Source of the DNA: Himantopus leucocephalus
Taxonomy: Eukaryota; Chordata; Aves; Charadriiformes; Recurvirostridae
Assembly (NCBI GenBank): GCA_003993805.1
Contig: RSEF01000004.1
Span: 20,091,437-20,155,436, forward strand
Direction: 5' to 3'
DNA length: 64,000 nucleotides
The position numbers were made by a program, and so were the translations under genes. Shown piece by piece: positions 22,451 to 34,104 of this stretch (positions are counted from its first letter, which is position 1; the number at the start of each line of letters is the position of its first letter). The notes beneath the pieces were generated by a model. The model made no database searches and was not told the origin of the DNA. It worked only from the letters and a program-made list of their open reading frames with translations.

Positions 22451-25400
22451 GATTTAAAATAAAAACATGAGAGGACTTTTTCTTTTTCGGGGATGTTGCA
22501 GCTTGGTGGAGCCTGTTGAAAAGGCGCCGGCTCTTTGGAGGCTTGGCTGCTCGGGGGTACCGCGGTGGTGTCCTGAACGTTGGGCGGCTCAGAAGTCTCT
22601 AGCTGCCTCTGAAAGTCTGTGGTAATAAGGCTCCTCTAGTTTCGTTTGGGTTCTGAGGGAAACCTCTCTCAAGTGCTTGATTAAGCAACTGTTTTTAAAG
22701 AACCCGGCCCTGGACTGCTGTCTCTGCTAAGATTCAAAGAATCTAAAGTTTTTGGTGGAAAATGCTGTAAGCTGCAGTTTCTCAAAGTTGCGGTAAGGTC
22801 TGCGTGCTTTGGGCAACCTCTGCTCCTGTCGGGTTAACATCCAAAATTATGCTTGTACTGTGAGGAAAAACCCATCCTGGCAGGAACTGGCACTTTCTTG
22901 TGCTCCTCTGCAGTGTTTACATTCTCTTAGTTTTATCCTGATTATTTTTTTAAAAAAAATATTTTTAGAAAGTGGGGGGAGTTTGTGGCTGTTACGATAT
23001 TGCCGTCAGAGTGTACGTAGTTTTGATTTTTTTTTTCAGAGAACTGTTAGAGGTCGGTGCAAGGCGAGGTGAGCTGCTGCCTGTGCAGGTGTGGGGAAGG
23101 GTGGTGGGGAAGGGCTGTTTCAGGGTGCCCAGCTGTTGTGTGAGTGTGGTTGCATTCATGCCCGAGAGAGGTACTCACCCCAAATGTTTGCTGTCGGTGC
23201 TTAGAAGGGGACGTTACTTCTTAGCAGGGATAAAACTGTGCCGCTGCTTGTCGGTCTGTGATACCTCTCAGCTGTAAGAGCAGGTGGCTGCCTGCCCTGC
23301 TGCTGGGTAGTGCCTGGGAAGGGGCTTCCCTCCGGAGGTAGGAGTGGGCCAGCTTTGAGAGGAAATGGTGGCTGAAAAGCTTTGCTCGTGCCAAAGCCGA
23401 GGCAGGAGGTGAGTCTGGGGAGGAGGCTGTCTGACAGTGAGTCAAGTTCTTGTTTTGTGATAGATGAGTGGCTGAGGAGGAGATGGAGGGACGGGCTGGG
23501 ATTTGGGGTTTTGGGCTCCGTAAGCCAGTGGGGTGTAATGCACACGCAATGAACATGAGAAGTGAAGACTTCTCATAGTTCACCAAGGCACAGGCAGCGC
23601 TCTTCAGGATTTGGTGAGTCTGTGGCTAAGCAGGGGTTATAATTGGTGATGTGCTGGATGGCTTTCCAAGAAATTAGTAAGGATGGCATTCTTCTGAGGG
23701 TGTTTCTTTGTGCATAGGAGACCTCTTGCAGTTGGAGGACGGGGGCATGCTCCGACCTCCCTGCAGAGCACTGGTGTTGCTAGGCAGCAGCTTGCACCTC
23801 CAGCATGCTCCAGATCCGAGTCTGTGAGGGGAGACCTTCCTGTAGTGAACTAAAGCTTTCTAGCTGGTGACCAAGGATCCTGTGTGCGTGGGTGTGCATG
23901 CACTGCTGGCCTGCTCCTGGGTACCGGGGAGGGGTGGTCAGTTGGGAACATGCAGGGGTGTTAGCTGATAGCAAGACTTCCTTATACTCACCCCCCTGCG
24001 TGGGCTGCAATTGAGCGTAGGAGAGAGAGATATGAATCTTTGGTTGTTCCATTTGTAAGGCTCAAGAGTTCTCTGCAGACCACCCTTTTACTTTCACAGT
24101 ACCTGGAAGCTCAGAGGAGGTTTGTCTTCAAATTGGTTGGTGATGGATGCCTTAGCAGTAAAATGGGGGGGAGGGAGGATGATCTGCTTGCACAAGAGGT
24201 AAAAAAGACCAGGTGTGCCACATTAATGCACTTAGCTCACTTTAGTCAATTTTGGTGGATGCCGGAGCACCTGTGCATACATGGCATCAGCCAGCTTTGT
24301 CTGAACTGCTTCGTATCTCACAGAGCAGGAGCGATGGAAAGCCTTTTAATCTCCAGGGCTGCCAGTCTAGTGGCTGCACTTTGAAGCAGTGCAGTAGTAG
24401 AAGCTGTTGGAAACCAGTGTGGGGGGACTAGCCACTGTCCAAACAGAAGTCAGATCAAAAAAGAGCTTGAGAGGGTCAGGAAGGATTCATAGGCTGGCAG
24501 AGAGAAGGTGAGCTCAGCAGGAGGGCTGTTCTCATGGCACAGATCTCTTCTGATCGGGCAGGGACCAATGGTGTGGGAGAGGGAGGAGAAGGTTTCCTGG
24601 TTTGATGGAGGCTGGTGGCCTCAGAAGAACCTGGACTTCACAGCCTTAAGCCCAGAGGAGGCTGCAGAGGAGTGAGGAAGCAGAGGCAGGTAGGAGTGCA
24701 CTTGCTGGGCTCAGGATCTCATGGGTGTTGTGCCTTGCCACTGTACAATAAGGTTGAGCCATGGAGGGTTTAAGAGCGCCTGTGTCTGGAGGCTTAGGGC
24801 AGCTGCTGGCTTCGGTTCTCCGTGGAATTAACAGGCAGCTTGTGTATGGAGGCAGTGTGTGAGAGGAGCCCAGCAGGGATGCAGGTAGGCTGCTGGAGAG
24901 CAAGGGGGAGGAAACTGGGGCAACATGTGATGCCTGTAGCCCTTGGGATGCTCTGCCTGCTTGGAGATGACAGGAGCATCCAGGTGAAGCTCTCTGGCTG
25001 GGATGGGTCTGTAAAGGGGTTTGGTTTGTTTGCACAGGCAGAGAGATTTGTTCCCTGACTGTCTGCAGCTGTTTCCTGGGGAGAGAAGGGCATGTGTAAC
25101 AATTATCCAGTTAAAGCTACAGAGAACAGCGTCTTCTATGTGGCATTTGGAAAAGAGGCTGTTTGGTCCAAATTTTTTACGTCCTGGGCTGAGATGCCCT
25201 TGTGGGACTGGAGGTGGAGGAAACGTTCCAAGGAACACGTCTGTGCCCTGTGCGGTCAGTCATCCCTGCTGGCGGAGGTGAGAGGCTGCCAGGGGTGGCT
25301 GGGGCTGGTGGCATTGACCTGTGTGTCTGAGGGAAAGGGCTGAGAATTTGTACTCACAATACGAAGTACAAATAAAGCATTTATAATGTATAGACTTTTC

Positions 25401-28400
25401 CTGCTCTCCAAAACATTTGGGCTCTGAGTAATCTCTCACTTCAAACTGAGGCTCAAGCTGAAAATATCAAGGGATGCTAAATCGTGAACAACTATTAAAC
25501 AGTCTTAAAGGGCTGTATGGGAAACTGTGTTGGCTCTCCATTTCTAAGCCTTCCTCAAACAATGTGAGTCTGAGCTATTTATCAGGAGGTCTTTAGTGCT
25601 GAAAAGGGAAGCGAACATTTAAACCGTATCACAAAATAAGGAGACACTTTAAGAGGCCGTTTGCTTTTCAGGGTGTCCAACTAAAAATAAATCTTGCTTT
25701 AAACAGCCCTGAAGAGAAGACAAAGGGAAGAGATCTTACCCTTGCTGAAAATAATGAGAACCTTTTTGCTAGCTTTCATGGTCAGGGTTTCCTCCGGCAC
25801 CTGATACTTGACCTAGGTAAGCCCCCCTTGGAATCAGTGGAGGACCAAGGGTTGTGTTATGTTCAGTGACAAAGCTGGTGGGAGAGAGGCTGTGTGTTAG
25901 AAACTTCTGCAGGGGTCATGTGGCTAATCCTTTCCTTCCCAGCCCCTTTCTAGCCCAAAAGCACTACAGGAGGAGGGTTCCTTCCACCCCTCTTTGCACT
26001 GCTTTATGTAACAGTTAAATTAACATGGATGTCTACTTGGCAGACCAATTCCAGGGCACATAAAATACATAACTTAATTTGATTTTGGCCCACACCAGAG
26101 CAAAGCCCCATTGTTTACACCACTTCCACAAAATATCTGTAAGTAATGTTCTATAAGCAGTTTCTCATGATTCTCAAATGCTGGGGGGTTTGTTTGTTTG
26201 CTTGCTTAATTAAAGTCTTATTTTCACCAAGAAAAAATACATATAGGTATAGGCTAGCCTCTGGTTACATAAAGGAAAAAAAGTCCTCATCAAGAAGATG
26301 TTTATCACTTTAAGGTACTATGAGATAGTGCCGAGTACAGTGAAAGCAACTTGCCTTTGCTGACAGAAGAGCAATGTGCCCTGTCTCGCTTCTCTGGAAC
26401 TGTGTTTTCTAAGTGGAAAACTGTGGAAGAGTGTTTTATAAGAAGTTTAACAGCTGGTATGTCATCTTTTCCTGTTAATTCTGTCTTTGAGTATTATATA
26501 TTAGTTAGGGAAGCATGTGGCCATGAATGAGATCAAGGAATGAAATTCTAAGCACATCGCATGCAGAGTTGAATTCTCTTGGTGCTCGTTTCATTAATGT
26601 GCAGGAGTGAATGTGGACCAGGTTTGCAATGAATAGTGCAAATATTGTTATTGTGTAAATATTGCAGAGGTATGAATGTATATGGGAGCAGATATAAAGT
26701 CAATACGTCTGACGCGTGTAACAATTGCAGTCCATCTTCTATGTGATCCCAGAAAGAGGACTGTTTTAAGGCGCTGTAAAAGCAGGTTCTCTATAAAAGC
26801 AGGGAACGTTTCAGCATGCAGATGGCAGCCCAGTCTAAAATCTAGTTCTGTTTTGTGCTGAGCACCTCCGTAATGAGCCTTGAGGAACACAAGGGGAACG
26901 AGAGAAGCAGTGTGGGGGGAAAGAGGAGGGATATGCTATCTTTCAGGATTGAGACCTCTCTTTGAACTGTGTCTCTCTCCATTTTTAATAGCTTTTCTGC
27001 AAAAGCTGCTTGGGGAGCAAGGTTGGTATGAGTATGAAAAAAGCAAAGCATCTAATCTTTTGGCTTAATAATGCTCTTGCGTAGGCTGCTGTGAATTGGA
27101 CAGACTTCCTTATTGATGTAAGAGCAGTGAGTTAGTTTTTAAATTGGTGTGGGTGAGAATGGACTTTTCTCATCTCTTTTAATGTGAAATGTCTTCTCCT
27201 TTTATGGTTGAGGCTCTGTAAAGGAGACCTGTGATCACTGGCAAGATTGTCTAAAGCACTTAGGAGGAAAAGGCCATGACCTAAACAGTGGTGTTTGCTC
27301 TGGGTGTCAGTGACTGAAGAGCAGAGTCAGGTGAAGCCATGGGTTTTCCAGAATTTACAGGGTTTATCAGTGACTCTGAAGCCTAAGGGTTCTCATCAGC
27401 AACGCTTTTGTCCCCACCCCGGAGAGCTGAAAAGTAGGGTTCAGAGTAATTTTTTTCCTGAGTGGAGCTTCTCTGCAGCCCAGGGTGGGCTGGCTGGGCT
27501 GGCTCTGAGAGAGTACCCTCTGAGTTCATCTCAGCCGGAAGTTGTCTGCCTTTCTGGGACAGTGTCTAGTGGCCTTCTCGTTGTTGGGAAGCGTATTTGG
27601 TCATCTGTGGCTGGGGCTCCTCTTTCCCCTCAGGTGGCTGTGATTACTGCTGTGGCTTACTCTGCTTTGGGAACCATCTTGCTCTAATTGCGTCAGCTGT
27701 AGGACTTAGGCTGATTTAAGCTGATTCTTAAAATCACTCCCCTTTCCCCAGTACTAGTGTACATGTTTAGCTTTCCAAGTGTAGACCGTCTTCACATTTT
27801 CTTCTCTCCCCCAGCTGGCTTTTCTGTAATCTTGTAAGTACTTCTGCAAAGTGGTAAGAGGCTAAGACCCACTCTATGAACTGAAACTCGGTGTCTGACA
27901 GTCTTTACATTGCCTACGGTACTTCGTGTTGCCTGGAGTATTGTATTGATTAAACCACAATCTGCAGAAGTAAATATATGTAGAATATTAATAGCCCCTA
28001 CTCTAGGGGAAAAAAGGCTGTAAATTAATAGATCCATTATGTTGACCTCATAAACCATGAGGGCTTGAAGTACAGCTGTAATCCTCCTCCCACAACACGT
28101 ATTTCACTTTGAATGTCTATAAAAGGCTTGGACTACTCAAATTTAAAAGCTGTGATACTGGACAAGCATATCAACATGCCCTGGAATGTGTAGTTAGAAT
28201 ATTGCAAAGCTAAGGCTGGAACAATAGTTCTCTGTAGAATCCAGTGCTGAATCGGTACATTATTGACGGTGCAGCTGGGCATGAGGCTTAAAAAATAATA
28301 GCTAACTTTCCCACTCCTTTGTTGTTCTTGTTGTTCCTCCTTACCATTGCTTTCTGCATTTCCAAGTGCAGGAATTGCTGCAATAAGGGAGGAGTATGAT

Positions 28401-31400
28401 TCAGGGATTTAAAATCCAATTTGAAGATATAATGAACTTGAATTCTGTGTGAGTGAGTTGCTTAGGGAATCGAGGTCAGTGTGTGGTGTGAGCTGATAGT
28501 ACTCGATCTGCTAATCAGGGCTGAGTAGTTGTAGTTCTTTTTGTTCACGAGTCTGTTAAGATGGGCTTCTCAGGTTTTTGTCCAATTTTCTTAGTAGAGA
28601 TTTAGATGGGTGCCTGTATCGCATACTCGTCTCTAACCCCTCTGGTTAGCCTTTTGATTCTATAGATATTGGAGTCTTTATTTGGAATATTTCGGGGGAT
28701 TTTTTCATTTCCTGCTCTTAATTTTTTTGCTGTGAATGAGCACTATTTTAGGCAGCTATTGGATCGGAAAGTTCTTGCAGGAAAAGGTTCTTGTGTTAAT
28801 GCTGTCAAGGTTTTCTCTCCACAGGGCAAACCGGCAGTTTGCTCATAGTGTTGAGTCCGAATGCCACGTTAACACTGGCTGAAATCACTTCTACTCTTTG
28901 CAGCCGGAAATGTTAATGGGAGAAGTTATTGTGTGGAGGCCATCCACAGTATAATTTTTTTTTGTGCCTGCCCCTGAAGCCCATTTTTTTTGTTTGGTGT
29001 TATATTGTAAGATGCCTTTTGAAGCTTTAAGGTGCTGCTCTTTATGGTTGCCGTTTGGAAGATATTTAACTTTTTAATGGAAGCATTACGGTCTTTCCAG
29101 CAAAACCTCAGTGTTAACACCTAACACCTGTTTCTTTCTTTTTAAATAGCTGATAAGATTCTGAGTTTTCCCCTTTCACGTTACAAAAGATCTGTGAGTT
29201 TTATAGTTTGTTCCTTTTTTTCGCATCCAGACATGCAGTCGTTGGAGGAATCATTACAGATTGGTGTTGTGACCTTGTCAGGTGCTCTGTGTATTTAGTT
29301 GTGGTTCCCTTTGCTTCTGCAGGACAATACCTTGGTCTTTCCTTGTTGTATTCCTGTCATGCAGCTGATACACTGTTGAGCCAGTAATAATCCCAGACAT
29401 TTTAGATGTCTCATTGTTGCTAGTTACTTTCAGTTCGTACAACACAAGCACTGCTAAGTTCCCTCCGTGCTTACCTCAGCTTTAAATTTATTGTAGAATT
29501 TCAGCTGAACAAGGAGAATTAGCCAGATGTGAATTTAGTTAAGGACTTGAGCCCAGTAGAAGCTCAGATCCAGCAAGACAAATGCTGAATGCGCGCTGCC
29601 TTGTAGAATTAATGTTCATTGTGTATTTAGACAACTTAAGTGGCTGGTAATGATGGTGAAGATGCACAGTGAATTAGGCAAAATGAAGTATTCTTTGATG
29701 CTTGTTGAGCAACAGAGCGAAGAATGCTGCATGACCCATATCAAGTAGAGCTGAAGATACGTTATTTGAACTAGCATGCATCTCTGATCTTAAATATTTT
29801 TTGGGTTTTTTTGAGGTATCAACAAAAAGTGACTGGTGTCCATTGTGGATTGGTTCCATCCAGCATATTGTATAGACTGAAAATCTTTCAGTAATAAACA
29901 GCCCAAGGTTTGGTGTGTTGGCAAAACAATAGAAGACCTGAGAGAGGGTTCATATTAAAATTCAAAGCCTTAAAAATTGGAGTAGGGAAATGGGTTGAAA
30001 AGAAATGAACAGAAGTCACCATCTAGTACGCTGCAAAGACAACGAAAGAATTACTGTTGCCATTTCATCCTTTGTGTCGGGGGTGAAAACTGTAATTTAT
30101 TTCCCTGAGATTTCTGAACAACAAAACCTGACAATTGGAAACCACTAAAGAGGTGGGCTGCTGTTTTTAATGAGCACCTTCTGCATCAGAGCATCTGTGG
30201 AGAAACCAGACCCTACAGAGCCTCATGGTGTGTCAGCAAATCTCAGTCTGTGCACAGACGTGTGCCTGAGTGCACACATACACCACTTTTCTTCTCTTGC
30301 ATTCTTTTAAAAAGGAGCACTGTATAAACAAAGCTCGTGGTAGAAATTAGAGCAAAACTAAATTATATTTGAAGTGGGAACTTGGGAATCTCAGTGCTGG
30401 GTTTTGTGCAGAATATTAATGCTCCAGTTTCCTTCATGTTTCTAAGTGCTTTCTTCTAACCTCGTTGCTTGAAATTCTTTTGAGTCTCGGAAGCTATGTG
30501 AGCTGAAGCGGGTGCTGGAAGGACAGCAGTCAGTACACAAAGAAAATAGGACACAATTTCCCAAGCCCTGTTTTCTGACGACTCAGAAGAAAGAACTAAG
30601 TTTGTCAACACAGGTGAAGGGCATTAGGGAGCATATGGGAGTCAGGGTTTCTGTTAGAAGAACAGAATTTGTACTGCATCGCAGCCTGGTCCCCTTGTAG
30701 TTGCTAGGTGCTTACAGTGGACTGGGAAAGCTGCCTGAAGTCTGTGGTCTGTAGCATCAAACGGTATGAGGAGGGAAGTGGTGGCCTCGTTAGCAGTGGA
30801 ATGATTGAGAATAAAGTTGTCACACCTTGCTTCTCCTGCATTTCTCCCTCTGGTGGTAGCAGCCTCCCTTTACTTACCTCGATGCAAATGCAGCCTGGCA
30901 GGTCACACACAACAAGGGCTGGATTAACTTGTTTAGTGATTCTTTCAGACTTCTCAACAAGCATTTCATTCTGTGTCTCTCTTCCCTCCTCTCAGTGATC
31001 TTGGGAAAGATAGCTGTAATTTGTATTTCTCTATCCTCATTCAGCAAGCCATCTTCCTCACTCTTCTGGGAATGGTCCTAAACCTCGTCCCCCTCTTGTG
31101 AGGTGTATCCAGTAGAGTACTATGTTCTTGTTACAGCTGTGAGCCCCTACCCACAGCTGCTTGGAGTTGGCAGCATCACAATAAGCAGCTCCTCAGGGAA
31201 AGGCTGCTCAGTGCCTGTGAGGGGAAAGTTTGTCAAATGACAAAATCAGCCCTGCTTGGAGGAAAATGCCTCAATTATAGAGATATGGTATTGAATGTTA
31301 ACTGGATTATCCCATCTCATATCTCTTCAAGCTAGCACAGTTTTATTCATGTTATTCATCAGATCATGGACACTCTTCCACTCATTTATTTCCAGAAGTT

Positions 31401-34003
31401 CTAGTAGGTCTAGCACAGGATTGTCTTAAGTCTCTAGTCCATCCCGCTGCCTTTTATGTGAACAAATGGCCCAGAGGAGGGAGTTGTGAGACTGGTCCCA
31501 TTGGAGCCATGATGAGAGTCTTGGCAGGCTCAGTCCCAGAAATCTCCTCCTGAGCAAATTTAGAGACTTTGTCCTGGACAGATACAACCTTCCCTCTTCT
31601 AGCTGTTTGACATTCTTCTGGGGGAAATACATCTTATACTGTATCTTACGTTCTTTGTCAAATTGTATTTTTTTTAAAAAAAATCATCTATGACATGGCA
31701 GTTTGAACAGCCTTGTTGTCTATAGCTGTCTGCTGTCTCAGGACGGTAACCAGCTGACCCGCTGGTCACACTCGTGTGACTGATCCTACCTTCTTCTGGT
31801 TGGATGTCTAGAATGGTGAAGATGACACCTCAAAGTCTGATGTGTATCTTCATGCTATCTTCAGTGGGGTTACGTTAGATGTGACAAGCTGAGGCTCTGG
31901 GCTAGGCTGTGAATGACTGGATGGTGGAGTAGTTCCTTGCCCTTTTCCTGCTGTATTTTCCTGATTTTTGCAGGTATGGAGACTGACTGTCCTATCAATG
32001 CTGACAGGACCAAGAATTCTCCCGGATCTCTAGCATGAATGTTGGCTGGCAGAACTTGCTTTGAATTTTTAAGTGTATTTAATGCAGCATAGCTCGTTTG
32101 GGGTGTGGATGGAGGGACCCACGTGAAAAAAGGCCTAGGAGTTACATACCTCAGCTGTAATAACTGAAGGGAGGAAAGTGGAGAAAGTAATTTGCAAAGC
32201 TACACTTGGAAATCATTCTAGCATAACATCATCATTACAATTATCTGTCAAAAGGTTTAGTTCAATTACTTTTTTTTAAGCTCTTGTCAAGATGGCCTTG
32301 GTTGTTTCAGGATTTTGGTACTCCAAGGAGAGGTTAAGGAAGAATGAATACTAATTCTGCCATTAACCACTGTCAGACAGCCTTCAGTGCATATTATTCC
32401 TTGAAAACTCCTTTAGCATTTGTACTGTGGGGAATCAATAGGCATAAAGTGCCCATGGGAACATAGAATTCGGGGGGGAGGGGGGGGAAATCCATTGCCT
32501 ATTTATAGCTCACAGTGCGGTAAGGTGAGAAGGGGAAATCTTCAGTTTTAAGTGGTAATTTTGAAATAATTGAATAGCAGCGTAATTGCCATCGTGTAAA
32601 AGATTATACATGGTTCCTTACATTTTCTTCACACAACAATAGGCTGGTAGTATAATTACAAGGGAAGAATGTTTGATGTAATATACTCAAATTAAACTGA
32701 ATAATTTTCAGTGAACTGCAGGACGTTGGACCCTCATGCTGGTTTATCACGTTGAGCAAATGTTCAGAGCTGCAAGAGTCTGGGCAGGTCCCAAAGTTGA
32801 GGGTGTCTCTGAGCGGGCTGGGCAGGCGGATGTGGTACAGCCTTTAAGGAATGATTCTGTTTCATTGGCCTTTGTTTTGACTACTAATGCAGGTAGTTTC
32901 GTGTATTTCTGTTTAAAAGAAACTGCTATAAAATGTTTGCTGAATCTTTTGGTGCAAATAATAATTTCATACTGATTTAGATGACTGCCCTCGTTATCTG
33001 AGAATAGGGGTCCTGATCTAAAGTCCGTATCTGATATAGAGGTGAATTCCTGGAGTCTAAATATATCAAGCCACTTAAAGGCCTGTGACTTCAAGCTAAG
33101 CATATATTTGAGGACTCTAGCTTATAATTAAGCGTTTCTCTCTCTTTCATTTGGAGAGAGTTATATATAGAGAGATGGGCTTTGCTGAGTTTAGATTTGT
33201 TCTACCTGTTTTTAATTACAGATAAGGGACCTCAGTTTGCTCTTGCAATGTTTTCTTGAATGACCTCGTACTTGTAAATGAAAAAAGAATTAGTTCCAGG
33301 AATTATATAAAATTCAAAATACAATTTTAAACTGGATTTTTTTTCTTTTTTTTTCCATGTACTTAATATAAAGTAGTTAGTAAGGTTCACAGGAGAGACT
33401 AATTTTATCTTTTTAATAAGAATCCTGAGGCCTGCATTCTTTGCTTTCTGAATTTTGTTCACCTGTCTTTACTTCGTTTTATAGGAGAAATCTCTGGAAT
33501 TGAATTAATTCATTGTAGGAACTTTTACAAGGTCACCAGTAGGAAAATAAGGTTGCTAAAAGAAATTGCATGAGTAACCTACTCTATCTTTTCCTGAACA
33601 ATGTGAAGTTTTTTCGAGTCTGTGGCCTGTTTGTATGAGACAAAACTAATCATGACCATCAGGGTCTCCCCCTTAAATAACATACAAAAATCTGCCAAGT
33701 TAGACCCATACTATTTCAAATAAACAGTTAAGTCTTGTGGTTTTTTTTTTTTGAAGCAAAATAATATTTTCAAAGTATCACTTAAAAAACCCCAACCCTT
33801 TTGTGTGATAGTCAGAGATAAATTATTCATGAACAGTTACTTTGAACCATTATGTTTTCCTACCTCTGCGTAAAAATAAACCCAGAAGTCACTAGATTAA
33901 GCCATTGCCCTGTAATGGTTCTTTGAGAAATGTTTAACTGTAGCTGCTGCTTTGTTGTAGTGAAGAGCTGTGATTCAGACTTCATACTATGTTTGCATTT
34001 CAG
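22451..34003. other. Putative first intron, no gene features seen
   Basis: About 11.5 kb separate the CpG-island donor from the next good coding candidate. ORFs are short and scattered. A GTGAGT donor-like site at about 23408 and a minus-strand candidate near 30878 are the only splice-like sites worth noting. G-rich sequence persists to about 25.3 kb and then becomes AT-rich. Confidence 0.45.
30878..30964 (-). other. Candidate minus-strand exon start, weak
   Basis: On the reverse strand an ATG at 30964-30962 opens 29 codons, ending at a perfect donor (ATCGAG/GTAAGT at 30878/30877). A TGA lies in frame upstream of the ATG. No promoter-like sequence lies nearby and no family is recognised, so this is probably coincidence. 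Confidence 0.1.
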
Positions 34004-34104
34004 CTGTCACAGAAAGTGAAAGATGAAGCCTCTTGTTCTCTTGATTCTTGTGATCTGTACTGTAGTCAGCATGAATTTGAAGCTCGTGTCAAAGAGAAAT
34101 TCTG
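34004..34104 (+). CDS. Candidate exon 2 with start codon and signal peptide
   Basis: The acceptor is TTTGCATTTCAG (34003) and the donor is TTCTG/GTAAGT (34104/34105). The ATG at 34023 has A at -3 and follows an in-frame TGA (34017-34019), as expected at a true start. The 27 codons begin MKPLVLLILVICTVVS. This is a short basic end and a hydrophobic core of about 14 residues, matching a secretory signal peptide or short signal anchor, followed by a polar NLKLVSKRNS segment. The exon ends in phase 1. This suggests a secreted or membrane protein whose 5' UTR begins in the CpG island. A second frame is also open across the whole exon (phase 0 in, phase 2 out) and encodes an acidic, cysteine-containing peptide, so an internal exon of another protein is the alternative. 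I do not recognise either product. Confidence 0.45.

Noticed and set aside
21976..22457. Five overlapping ORFs on both strands, 99-128 codons
   Set aside because: Same cause as above: GC-rich DNA open in several frames, with no domain and no typical coding composition.
33136..33175. Small CT/GA inverted repeat next to a TATATATA stretch
   Set aside because: It is a low-complexity stem with a few base pairs and no transcript or promoter context.
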